From positions 24,329,464 to 24,393,463 of the forward strand of contig JAKZAP010000007.1 in assembly GCA_023053575.1 (NCBI GenBank): DNA of 64,000 nt, written 5' to 3'. Every line of letters starts with the position of its first letter. Position 1 is the first letter of the stretch. The stretch comes from Branchinecta lynchi (Eukaryota > Arthropoda > Branchiopoda > Anostraca > Branchinectidae). A program made the translations under genes and the position numbers. Positions 33,005 to 44,300 of this stretch are shown here, piece by piece. The notes below the pieces were generated by a model. It did not search any database and was not told the origin of the DNA. It saw only the letters and a list, made by a program, of their open reading frames with translations.

Positions 33005-33440
33005 TTTTATGGTTGTGTGTAGCAATTTTATTAGTAATTTTAAGCATGTACAGATTTTACAGAATAAGGCCATCCGTTTGATAGGTGGCTGCGTTGAAGA
33101 GACTAATAATACCGAAGCATGTTTAGGAAGTTAAGCGTGATGGATGTGGGCCAAGTTCGTGACTACCAGGCTGTGGTTTTTACTTACCAGTGTTTGCATG
33201 AAGTGTGTCCGTCTGTGTTTTTAGATTTCTATAGACAAAATAATGATTTCATGATTATTTTTACAAGGAATGTTACTAATCTGATGACCGAGTATAGGAG
33301 TGGTAGGCGAACTGGCTTCTTAATTAAACATTTTGGCCAGGCGGTATGGAATTCACTCCCAGATAGTGTTAAGGTGGCTGAACACCAACAATTGTCTAAA
33401 AAAAAGAGTAAATTTTTTTTTTTTGGGTGAGTAGTCGCCA
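33005..33440 (+). mobile_element. LINE RT C-terminal fragment, frameshifted
   Basis: Two consecutive frames give VQILQNKAIRLIGG and then VRDYQAVVFTYQCLHEVCPS ... HFGQAVWNSLPDSVK. This is the familiar order at the end of CR1/Jockey-type LINE proteins (a Q.KAIR.I block, then a WN.LP block). A frameshift lies near 33119-33130. No reverse-transcriptase core. Confidence 0.7.
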
Positions 33441-33489
33441 GAGAATAAAGGTATAAGTTAGTATTTCTTTTTTATTAACTTCCTTTATT

Positions 33490-34158
33490 TAAAGCGAGGC
33501 TTCACCTTCCAGATTTTTCTTCCGGATTCCAGACAGCCGTTTTCTTCGAGATGGGTCTGGAAGGTGAAGCCAGAGCCTCGTTTTTGTTGCAATAGAGCTG
33601 CCGCATCGCTGCTGCAGCACTTCTTTGCTTTTGCATTATATGCGTTTTTGGATTCACTTTCTTCTTGGTTCAAGCGGCAGCGCTGCAGCATTTTGCAGGG
33701 AAGCACGGACTTGGTCGGGGAGCAAGTCCGTGATTCTCGAGAAGCGCTGCCGTCTTCCTCGGAAGCGCTGCAGTGCAAAAACGGATGTAGAAAGAATCAG
33801 TCCGGAATCGGCCGAGAAGTGGACCTGCAGCATGCAACAAAAACGAGGCTCAGGCCAAAAACGTCTGGAAGTGCGGGGTGTTGGACACCCCAGATTCCGG
33901 ATGTCTGGAAGGTACCATAGAGGCAATCCATTCGAGGGACAGAACAAATATGCGAATGTCGGAAGAAAAGGGAAAGTGATTGACGGCTGTCGGCTATGAC
34001 TGGGATGCAAGAGATATTTCAAATGCGAAGGGGACATCTATGAAATGTTCAAGAATAGCAAAATTAGCTGTCATCATTATCATGGAGATCTGGAAGGGTT
34101 GGCTTGACTATGCGGAAGCCCCGGACGTCTGGTAATCTGGAAGGTGAAGCCTGGCTTT
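33490..34158. mobile_element. TIR element with long GC-rich arms
   Basis: AGGCTTCACCTTCCAGA at the left (33497) and TCTGGAAGGTGAAGCCT at the right (34136-34152) are perfect inverted ends; the left end motif also recurs inverted at about 33550. A second pair of arms, GAGCCTCGTTTTTGTTGC (33580) and GCAACAAAAACGAGGCTC (33834-33851), encloses CGCTGC-rich repeats. The target duplication cannot be fixed because both flanks are T-rich. Overlapping frames on both strands come from the arms. Confidence 0.65.
33900..34110 (+). pseudogene. FLYWCH-like zinc-finger remnant (tentative)
   Basis: One frame reads NKYANVGRKGKVIDGCRL, a TGA stop, then GCKRYFKCEGDIYEMFKN and SCHHYHGD. The spacing C-x4-C ... H-x-H and the GnnY...W/C layout resemble a FLYWCH zinc finger, a DNA-binding domain linked to Mutator-like transposases. 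The stop and a missing tryptophan make it at best a relic. It could be chance. Confidence 0.25.
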
Positions 34159-34159
34159 T

Positions 34160-35090
34160 ATTTTTTCTTTCTTCTTTTTTCTTTTGTGTTATATGGAAAA
34201 CAAAAAATTGATTAATTAGTGTTGAAATGAAATGAAGTTATGGTTTAAGTGAAATGAAGTTATGGTTTAAGTTAAGTTGAAGTAGTTGTGGTAACCGCCC
34301 AGTGCCAGAGCATTTATGTCTTCTCATGGGCGTTTATCTATCATGATGGTCTATTATGTAATTTAGCAATAAAACAATATATTCCAACAATGTTTTCAAC
34401 GGATACGTCAGCTACGATTCTTCATCAGCGATATCGCGGAAGGAAACAAACCGGTAATAAAATAATCCAATCTAATCAAACAAGCCAGAGCAATTTTCAC
34501 TACGAATAGCTTATTATTGCAGAATCCCCCCTCTCTTGTTTCTAGTCTATAGCCGTTGAGTCCCAAAAGGTATTTCCGGGGCCATCTCCGCGCTCCTTCT
34601 CGTACAATCTCTACTTGCCACGAATGTACAAGAGATGTCACCCGTGGTCTCATAAATCTGAGTCTTGGCGAAGTGCTGGACATTGTCCAAGTATTTTGTT
34701 CTAATCAATGGAGTTAATTAAATAAATTCTCCATCGACATGATACATTATTATATAAGATAGATATTATATAAAACAGAACTATACCCAGATCAACTGAT
34801 CCTACTCACTTGTGAAAGAATGGACTGTGGCTCTTTAGGGCTTCCGAAGCTTTTTCGTAAAAGTTTGTAAATTTTTTATTTAACTTCTTTTATTTTGTGT
34901 TTCTCCGCTGCACCTGATAGGAGGGTCGTAAATAAAAAAAGCTATAGAAGTAAGCCGCAGTTGTGCTCACAACAATCATCCCTATATTGGCTTGTTCACC
35001 TCCATTTTTCGCCATTTTCATTACCTAACTAACAGACAACAACACTTGCGGATCATTGTACGTTCAGAACACCGACACAAAATTATGAAT
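34160..35090. other. Spacer with one PLE-repeat fragment
   Basis: 34378-34470 holds AACAATGTTTTCAACGGATA, CGTCAGCTACGATTCTTCAT and GGAAGGAAACAAACC, i.e. the outer parts of the hammerhead-bearing repeat with the ribozyme core deleted. A 26-base direct repeat (GAAATGAAGTTATGGTTTAA) lies at 34225-34270. Nothing else was recognised. Confidence 0.45.
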
Positions 35091-35091
35091 A

Positions 35092-35097
35092 TTTATT
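35092..35097 (-). promoter_or_regulatory. Polyadenylation signal AATAAA for RPP30
   Basis: On the minus strand AATAAA begins 9 bases after the stop codon of the RPP30 frame, implying a very short 3' UTR. It is the first such hexamer downstream; use of it is inferred. Confidence 0.55.
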
Positions 35098-35105
35098 ATA
35101 AGAAC

Positions 35106-35384
35106 TTAAACATCAATTTTCACTTTCTTTGCCTCTGGCTCCTCCAAGTCTTCCTCCTTCTCCAAGTCTTCTTCCTCCTTTACCTCTTTTGGTATCAACC
35201 TCACAAAACAGAATCCCTTACCAGTTTTCCTTACCAGAGAATTCATGAGAACATTTTTAGTGTTTGTGGCATTGGAGGCTTTGGCCTGGGCCTCCGTGAG
35301 GTTCAATAGGAAACCAAGATGGTGTACGTCGTGAGGGCTTCGCAACTCTGTCGGGTTATCACCGCCACTTGAAAGTATGATATT
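35106..35384 (-). CDS. rpp30: rpp30 exon 6 (terminal)
   Basis: Residues 210-301. The acceptor is TTTTTTTTTCTTCCAG and the first codons encode NIILSSGGDNPTELRSPHDV, matching the family's strand-loop ending (human NVIISSAAERPLEIRGPYDV). Then LNLTEAQAKAS parallels the human LSESDAKAA helix. The last 30 residues are charged (KEEEDLEKEEDLEEPEAKKV), with a possible short basic nuclear signal. TAA stop at 35108-35106. Confidence 0.93.
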   Translation of the reverse strand, partial: NIILSSGGDNPTELRSPHDVHHLGFLLNLTEAQAKASNATNTKNVLMNSLVRKTGKGFCFVRLIPKEVKEEEDLEKEEDLEEPEAKKVKIDV

Positions 35385-38300
35385 CTGGAAGAAAAAAAAA
35401 ATCTAAATACTTTTCATCCGCCAAATGACGAGACAAATAAAGGAAAAAAATTATTTATATACCTTTCCATCCGCCAAATGACGAGGCAATTGAAAAGAAT
35501 AAATACATACTATACTATACGCTTACATTTTCATCCCTGACAATCTGTAGCATTAAAGGACAAGTCGTACTTATGATAGTAATTCGTCCTACTTCTGTAG
35601 TATTTCCATCCATTCTCGTTCCCAGATTCTACACTTCGTTAGTGTATCCTATCTCCTCTATTAGAATTATTACTGATTATCACGCTTGCCACCTTTGCTC
35701 TCTTTACGCCACGTTTACGGCTCTCGAGCTGTTTCCAAGAAGGTTATTGACCGGTTATGCAAATTTTGCCAAGTTTGTCTTTTCGTTTGGGGTTGGGCGG
35801 TGGATTAAGTTTTGTGACTAAACTTATTTTGAGAAGGAAACCTATACTAATAAAAAAAGAGAATGTATCAGCATCAGCCTACAAATGCCTAAGTGGCATT
35901 GCTCATCTCCAATTAGCTGACGCTGGACGCTTGAGGGCATTCAGTGCTTACGAACACCCTTCCTGCCACCTTCCCCACATTTCTCTAGGTAACCATTTGA
36001 AGCAGGGCTTGTCTTAAAGGGTTATGCAACTAACCCCCGCCCCAAACTACCATCGACACACACCATCGAGACTCGAACCAGCGACCCTTCGCCTACGAGT
36101 TCAGCGTGCTGACCATTCCGCCAGGACGAAAGTATAAGCGATCCAACAACTGAGGGGTTGGCAGTGAACCCGTCGGACATTCACTGCCACGTTGAAAGTA
36201 TCCGAGGAAGAAAAACCAATGGGACACTCTGTTTGATCGGGGTGATACTGGTTTGTTTGAGGATGAATAAGGCTATTTCCGAATGAAATCAATACAATCT
36301 CAAGCAATAGAAGACAGAGGTGGGAGGGGATTTGTACGCGAATGACCCCATTTTTCTAGCGCTCTCGGCAATCCTGTCGGGTCCAACACAGATGTCATCA
36401 GGCTGCGCTGATGTTCACGGAGGAAAACAAGAAACTTTGTTTTGACGTTTATCCGTTCGCTATGTAACCAAACATAAAAAGATATACGAATAATTTGTAA
36501 ATTTTAAATAGTTAAATAGCTGCAACTGTACGAATTTTATCCGTATTCACAATTTTATTCGAACATCTTGCGAACAAAATAACTAAAACTGCACCATGAC
36601 CAACGAAGGCCAAAAGTGGGCGGGGAGTTTCAGTCGGGGAGGAGTATTTTTTCCGAGGCACTGGGATTGGCCGTCGGATGTCTTAGCTCCCCCTTGAGGG
36701 ACAGGTCAAGCAGTGATAAGTGAAAGGTGGCCCGCCTTTTTTTTCCTCTTCTAGCTTTTAGCTATTTGGATTAAACTTGATTGATTGATTGAAGGAGAAA
36801 GAATGCTAAGGCATGTGTTTCAGTGTTAAGGCATGTCCCATAAGTTGGGGAACCATGCCCTGGATATATAATATACATAATATATAATGTATGATAAGAA
36901 TCTGTATCTAAAACAAATTTCCTTTCAGAGATTTCAGAGACTCCATATCACGGTCTAGTCCGTTTGTTCTGTTGATTTTTTATGTTTATACACAAACTTA
37001 CACGCGACGTAACATGCTTACCTTAGACTTGCCCATGGTGTTCAGCGTATTTGACACGTGAATCAAATTCTTCCGAAGACTGTGATGTCGGATCAAGTTC
37101 GAATATCGAAGTTCGAAGTGTATCCCTCGATTTATGGCTAAACCGTAGTGGTTCCGGGCGAATTTCGGAATTCCAGTAGAGGTGTCGAAAGTAATAATGT
37201 CTATGTCCATCTGGTGGCAGGCGAACTTAAAAAAAAAATAAAACAAAATTAATGTATCTCATGGTTTTTATGGCATAGCGATCGCAATGTCTGTCCGTCC
37301 GTCGGTCTGTCGGTCCGGGTTTAGCTAGTTCGGGCACTTTCACATAAACTAGGACGATGAAACTTGGTAGGCATATCAGGGACCCCAAACGGTTAAGTTG
37401 GAAATAGTCAATTCCCCGATCTGAGCATCGTGGGAGGAGTGGAGGGTGGGGGAATCCGGAATCTTGAGGTATCTCTTAAACGCATGATCGGATCTTAATG
37501 AAACTTGGTATGTGGAAAGAGCTCGGGTCTCAGACGATCCACGTAGAATCTGGACCGGATCCGGTGACTTCGGGGGGAGCTGGAGAGCGGAACCGGAAAT
37601 CTTGGGAAACGCTTAGAGTGGAGGGATCAGGATGAAACTTGGTGGGAAGAGCAAGCACAAGTCCTAGATACATCATTGACATAACCGGACCGGATTCAAG
37701 CACTATGGGGGGAGTTAGGGGTCCAGATTTCTGATTATCCATGAGTTCGGTACTTCCTGATGTACTAGGACGATGCAACTGGGCGGGCATATCAGGGACT
37801 CGAAAAAAATGACTTGACAATAGTCGTTTGCATGATCCGATCATCGTGGGGTAGTGAAGGGATGGATAATACGGAATCTTGTGCCATTCATAACTGTTGA
37901 ACGGGCGATCGGATTTGAATGAAACTTGGCAGGTGGAAAGAGGTGTCGTCTCAGATGTTTTGTCGTCTCAGTTGTTGTTGTTTCTTTCTTTCTTTTTTTG
38001 TACTCCCTCATTAGGGCTACACGCCCTCCATTGTCTCTTGACGGGATGTGCTACTGTATGTACTTCTGGATGTGCTAAGGACGATGAAACTAGGCAGGCA
38101 TATTAGCGACCCGAGTAAATAGACTTAAAGACCTGACACACTGCCCAAGGAAAATTTCTTTTCGTCGGTTCGGCCATTTTGGGGGGAGCTAATGGAAGGG
38201 GAATCCGGAAATTACTGACTTGCGTACTTTGTGAACGGGTGGACAGATTCGAGTGAAACTTTATGGGTGATAACAACTAATGAGCTAAATATGCAAAACA

Positions 38301-41300
38301 TGTTTCCAAACCACATACGGCGTTGGCTGGGTAGCTGGAGGGGGGGGGGGGGGCCGTAAACTTTGTGACATGGTCAAAAACCGAACAAATGCAAGTTGGG
38401 CAGTACCGAGTTTATGCCGCCTAGTTTTTATTTGACGTCCGGACCGGAACCGGCAACGGTATAGGAGGAGGATCAAGCGGAAACCGGAAATTTGCAGATA
38501 TGTTCCGATTCGAGTCAAGCTTGAAGGACAAGAAGAGAAGATGTCAGAGATGCAAAGTTTATGTGTCCTAGTAGTGTTCGACCACAGTGGGAGGAGTTGG
38601 AGGGGGGGATTTTGTAGCTCGGGTAGAGATCAAACGGGTGGAGTGATCTGAATCAAACTTGGAAAGAATAGAGACCCTGTATCCTAGATGACATGTTTTA
38701 GGGTCCGGACCGGATCTGTACACGGTGAGGGGGGGGGGGGGATTACCGGAGTGTCCCGAAAAAAGCTTCCATCTGAGTGAAACTCGATAGCTGGTACGAG
38801 GAGCTGCCTTAGATAATCTGTATATGTGGCTGAACCGTTTGGCATTGGTTTCGAGGGCGAGGCGTACCGACAATAGTACGGCACTCCTAGGAATCAAACG
38901 AGTACGGTGAAACATTTGCTCTAGATTATCCGAGGCGATGCCGGAAATGCTCAGGCTCGGGTGAAATTAGATACCTTATTTCTAGGTTCAGCCCTAGGAG
39001 AGTTGAAGGGGGGATTTTGTGACATTCTCATCTACATTCTTGTAGCATTTACTTGTAACAAGTGCCATATGAGCTCGTAGCTCTTGTTTTTCCCAGCGAC
39101 TTCTAACCGGGTTTAAATGAGCCTCTGCGCCAGGAACATTTGTCCAATCGGTAACATATATCGGTATCTGTGTAAAACCGTTTCCACCTTTCAAATCTTT
39201 TATTCTTAAAAAAAAAAAATTTCAGCCAGACATACACTTTATACACTGCGTTTACAGATTGGCAGTATATAAAAATGCGACGCTTAAAATTTGGAATCAG
39301 TTCGGTTGGGGGATAAATTTAAAATGTCTTCAGTATCCAGAAGTTCAGTTTATTTTCATGCTCTTTTCAATGCACTGAAGTTTATGACGTCCATTTAAAA
39401 TCTTGGTCGGACACGCCAGAAAAATACGCCTCGTTTAAAATACCTTAGATTAATTATGATCATGTGTAACGGCACTAATCACGACCATAAATTGATATCA
39501 ACACTCATATTGTATAGATAGTTAGTTACATCCTTTAATAGGCCACTATTGTTTCGGTCTCTATGTCAAGCGCTTAACTAACTCTATATATTTCTATGAA
39601 TGTTTAGCAATTTTTCGTCCGTGCCGACTTTGGCCCGTCAAACAACGCAAAGTTTGACGAAATCTCTATGTTCGCTTACAACTCCTACACATATAAGGAT
39701 ATGAGAATCTTCTGTTTTTTACTTCTATTTGCTTAGCTTTCCAACTTTTTAACCACCGTAAAGTTTATTTTTCAAAGGTTTTAGTCGAAAAGCGCTAACA
39801 AGAAAATGGCTAATTTCACGCGGAAAGTAATGGTATTTTTGAATAACATTTTTCTGATCCGTTTCATAGGGAAAATATCATTTCTATTAAGAGTTGTGCT
39901 TTAAAGCCCACGTCAGTTGCCTCTTACTATATATTAAACTGCATCCGGCTAAATCCTAGTCCACGCCAGTTTAAACTTCACTTGTGAAGGTAAGGGTATA
40001 TAGAGCGTGTTCGACCCTACTTACCATAGTTCCTAAGCATGACGTCATGAGCTCTGGCTTTTTGCCGTCAAGGCTGGGACGATTTTTCTATTTTACAACA
40101 GAATAACATTCCACGGGCGAATCCGACCAATCACGTTACAGAGATGCGAGTTACCACGCTTACTACGCTCCCGAGTATGGTAAGCAAATAGTTACTTTTT
40201 CGAGAAGGCCGGAACGGTCAGCGTAGTAACTTTTGAGGTTGGAATGAAAATAGTAACTAATAGTTACTATTGTTAGCAGGATGGGACACGCTCATAAACT
40301 CGTCCTTTACTTAACTTCCGGCTTTTCGTTATGAGTCGTCTTTTGGGTTAATGAGCGAGTCGCTGCCCTACGTTGGTATTTACCCGAATTTGGATTCACA
40401 TTATACAGAGTAAGTTTGTAATAAAACTATTTATACGTTAACGTAGAATCTAGTCCACTACTACCCTTGTTTACCCTAAGCCTACACTGTACGGTTCATT
40501 TTCATTTATAACACAACTAGAAAATAAATCTTTTGTTGTTCTTACTTGCATTGCTTGTGGAGTAGTTGGAATCACTGACAAAATATCATACTCCTTCAGA
40601 CCTGGGTCTTTTGCCTAGAAATAAGTAAATAAATTAGTACGATGAAGCATCCATGGTCTAACTGCGTTTACGTAGTTTTATACACACTTAGAGCGTATTC
40701 CACCTATAACAAGTATCTGGGGAAAAGATGCAGGATTGAAACAGACGGCTCTCACGCTGGACTCAAATTGCCCTGTCACATTAATCTGTCTCCAGCCCAG
40801 CAATTTATGTTTCCTTAGAGCCTTTACAGTTGTGGGTTACAGCTGGGAAATCAGGGTTTCCGGATGGGGGTCTTGGGCCATCGTTTTACATTTTGTATTT
40901 AGTGTTACGTTATACTTCTGCCAGTAAAGAGCTGTGTCCCGCTATCTCTCTGGGAATGAAGAACAGTGTGTTCGATCATCATAAGCCTCAAGAACGCTAC
41001 CTATTAGATCAAAGATAACGGCTTATAACATCAGAAGAAACCCCGTTATACACCCTACTTACCACAGATACTAGGCACGACGTCACGAATTCTGGCTACT
41101 TGGCGTCAAGGCTGGAATGCATTTTTTAATTTTCGGTAAAATATCACTCCACGGGGTAATCCGGCCAATCATGTTACAGAGATTCGTAGTTACCACGCTT
41201 ACAACGCTCCCGAGCATGGTAAGCAAATAGTTACTATAACATTAGCGTAGAAACTCTTAGTGAAGTTGGAACGAAATTAGTAACTACTAGTCGCTATTGT

Positions 41301-44300
41301 TAGAAGGTGTTAAAACTCCCTCTTAGTATCGTAACATCAGAGATAACAGCTTTTATTCCGGCCTACTGCACATCCATGCCCCACATACTACAGGGCGATA
41401 CTCTATGAGCGCGTTCCACCCTACTTACCGTAGTTACTACGCATGACGTCATTAATCCTGTCTTCTTGGCGTCAAGGCTGGAACGATTTTTTGTTTTCAG
41501 CAAAATATTGTTCGATGGGCTAATCCGACCAATCACATCACAGATATTCGTAGTTACCACGCTTACTAAACTCCCGAGTGTGGTAAGCACATAGTTAGTA
41601 ATATTTACTATTCCGAAAAGGCTGGAACGGTCAGTGTAGTAACTTTTCACGAGGTTGGAACGAAAATAGTAACTAACAGTTACTACTGTTAGAAGGGTGG
41701 ACCACGCTGTCTATATGACTAAGTTCGAAACACGCCAGTGAACCTTGGGAAGAACAAGTAGCGTCACCCAAACGAACTCTCAAAATTGATCCAAATCCTG
41801 CGTAGACCAATCAACAACGTTTGTTATCGAGACGTTTCCGTCTCTTCGCTGGGCACACGGCGATTCTTCATTGGCACGAAGAGTTAGTCATCGAGAGTAT
41901 TCTGGCGATCTCACGGATTCGCTTTCCAACAAGACCAAAGGTTTAGACGGGATCCCAAGAATTTAATAAATATTCTTTGAGCCCAAGCTGACTTTGAAAC
42001 ATTTATTCAAACAATGTTTTCAACGGATACGTCAGCTACGATTCTTCGTCGGCGATATTTCGGCCCTTCTTGGCAAGGGTCCTCGTCAGGCTGTCAATCC
42101 TCTGGTTCAACTTCGGGGAAGGAAACAAACCTGTAATCTTTATTCAAACAATGTTTTCAACGGATACGTCAGCTACGATTCTTCGTCAGCGATATTTCGG
42201 CCCTTCTTGGCAAGGATCCTCGTCAGGCTGTCAATCCTCTGGTTCAACTTCGGGGTTTTCAACTATCCGTTGAAAACATTGTTTGAATACAAGAATTTAA
42301 TATTTGCTCCAGACAATACTCTTGATGACTATCTCCCCTTGCCGATGCAAAATCTCCGGCCTCTCCGGGTACCTAGCGGGAGAAAGGCAGAAGTGGTGTC
42401 ACATCTGCTCCCAAAGATCGCCCTGATTGGTTGACACAGGATTTGAGTCGGTGAGTTTGAGTCGTTACGGAGACGCTTACTCCTTCTTCCTGAGGATCAG
42501 TGGCGTGTTTTGGACTTAGTCATATAGGGTATTGGGTCTTATCTTCGTCAATTTCAATCTTTGCCAGAATCCTTGAACATTTTTACTATTGCAATTTGGA
42601 AACTGATTAATTTAGTTCAGATATAGGCTACCTCTATAAGCCATATATGTTTTGACGATACTAATCGATACTTCTTGCTTTACTTCTTCCAAATTTTCCG
42701 GTTTGGACCGAATTCCGAGCGAACTACTTGTCCAGCAAAAAAATATAGTTCAGAAACGAATTAAGCGTATCTCCTTATCATTATAAAGAACATCTAATCA
42801 ACTTCAAATAAAACTTTAACTTGTAACACATTTTCCGGTTTCAGCCGGATTCCGGACGAGCTACATGACTGGGCAAAAAAATGATTGTCATATACGGATT
42901 CAGCGTCTCTTCTTGCCCCTAAATCTTTCATCTAATCAGCTTAAAAGTAAAACTTTTGCTTTTAACAGATTTTCCAGTTTTGTCCGAATTCCGGGCGAAC
43001 CAGTTGTTCGGGTAGAAAATGATTTTCATATAAGCGTTCAGCATGTCTTATTATCCTAAACCGAACATCTAATCAACTTCAAATAAAGCTTCTGCTTCTA
43101 ACAAACTTTCCGGTTTTCGCCAGATTCCGGACGAACTACTTGTCGGTGAAGAAAATGCTTTTCATCATCGACTATCACACTAGCCATTTGTAAATACTTC
43201 TTTGCCCCTTAATTAGAACCCCCTCCCCCACCTCTAAATGCAGTGCTACAGAGCCCATCTACGAACTCGACCTTACGCTTGATCCAATGAACCCTCACAA
43301 GAAGTTTCATCAAAATATCTCATTCCCTTCGAGAGTTATCATGCTCATAGACGGACATACGGACAACTTTTGCGATGTCATAGGTATGCCTCCACCTATG
43401 TTTTGGGATCCCAAAATGCAAAGCGAGAAGCCACCGACCGCTAGAATGAAGGGAAAGTCGTTGCGCCTCTCCAACTTCTCGCTGACCTGCCGAATGGGTA
43501 ATTCTGGCGGTTTGGAAAGCTCAACTGACTTATCCGCCTTGTGGTCTTGCGACTACGACTAAAACTCGCTCCGCTTTCCGAGGGTGTTCTGGCGCTCGGC
43601 TTATTCTAGGAAGTGAACTCTGTACGTGTGAAATGGAATCAGGCGTATTTTGCCGTTCCCCGAGGACTCCTTTCGAGGCGAAAACCAGATATTTACAAGA
43701 TCAACTGTCTGGATCAAATATTACATTTTTGGGACCCCATGGAAAACCTTTGGTCTTGTTGCTTGTGTTGTGCAATTTAAAATTAATTAAAAACAATCAG
43801 AATAAAGAAAACAAAAAATAAAGTGGATCCAGACTAATTCATCAACTGCATAATTTTTGTTTCGAACTAAACCCATTTCAGAAGCATTCCCCGTGTTCTC
43901 GCTGTTTTCCGTACGTGGAGTCCGCGTGAAGTGACTCCCTCTATTCTCGCAGTTTCCCTTGATTCCCCGGGGAATCCTCGGGGAACAGCGAGAATACGCC
44001 TTTCGGCAAGCCGGCAAGAAGCTGAACCTTTCCGCATGTTCTGGCACCGGGGGAATTCTCGCTTTGCTTTTTGGAAACTGAATCCGTGAGATCCCTAGAA
44101 TCACCCTGAGATACCTTCTCAAATTCTAGTCGTAAAAACTGTTTTTGTCGTATCCTGCCAATGCGTCAACCAAAGTTTTACACAGTTTTATTCCAGTATT
44201 GATTTCAGCTCAAATCTTCTAAAGTGTAGCCTAATAGTTAATTAGTTGTCGTTTTTTTGTATTTTGTAGATTTCCGAACCCAATTGACTATCCACTCTAT

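Noticed and set aside
33564..34037. Three overlapping frames of 97-127 codons
   Set aside because: They lie in inverted GC-rich arms (GCGCTGC repeats) of a TIR element, so they mirror one another.
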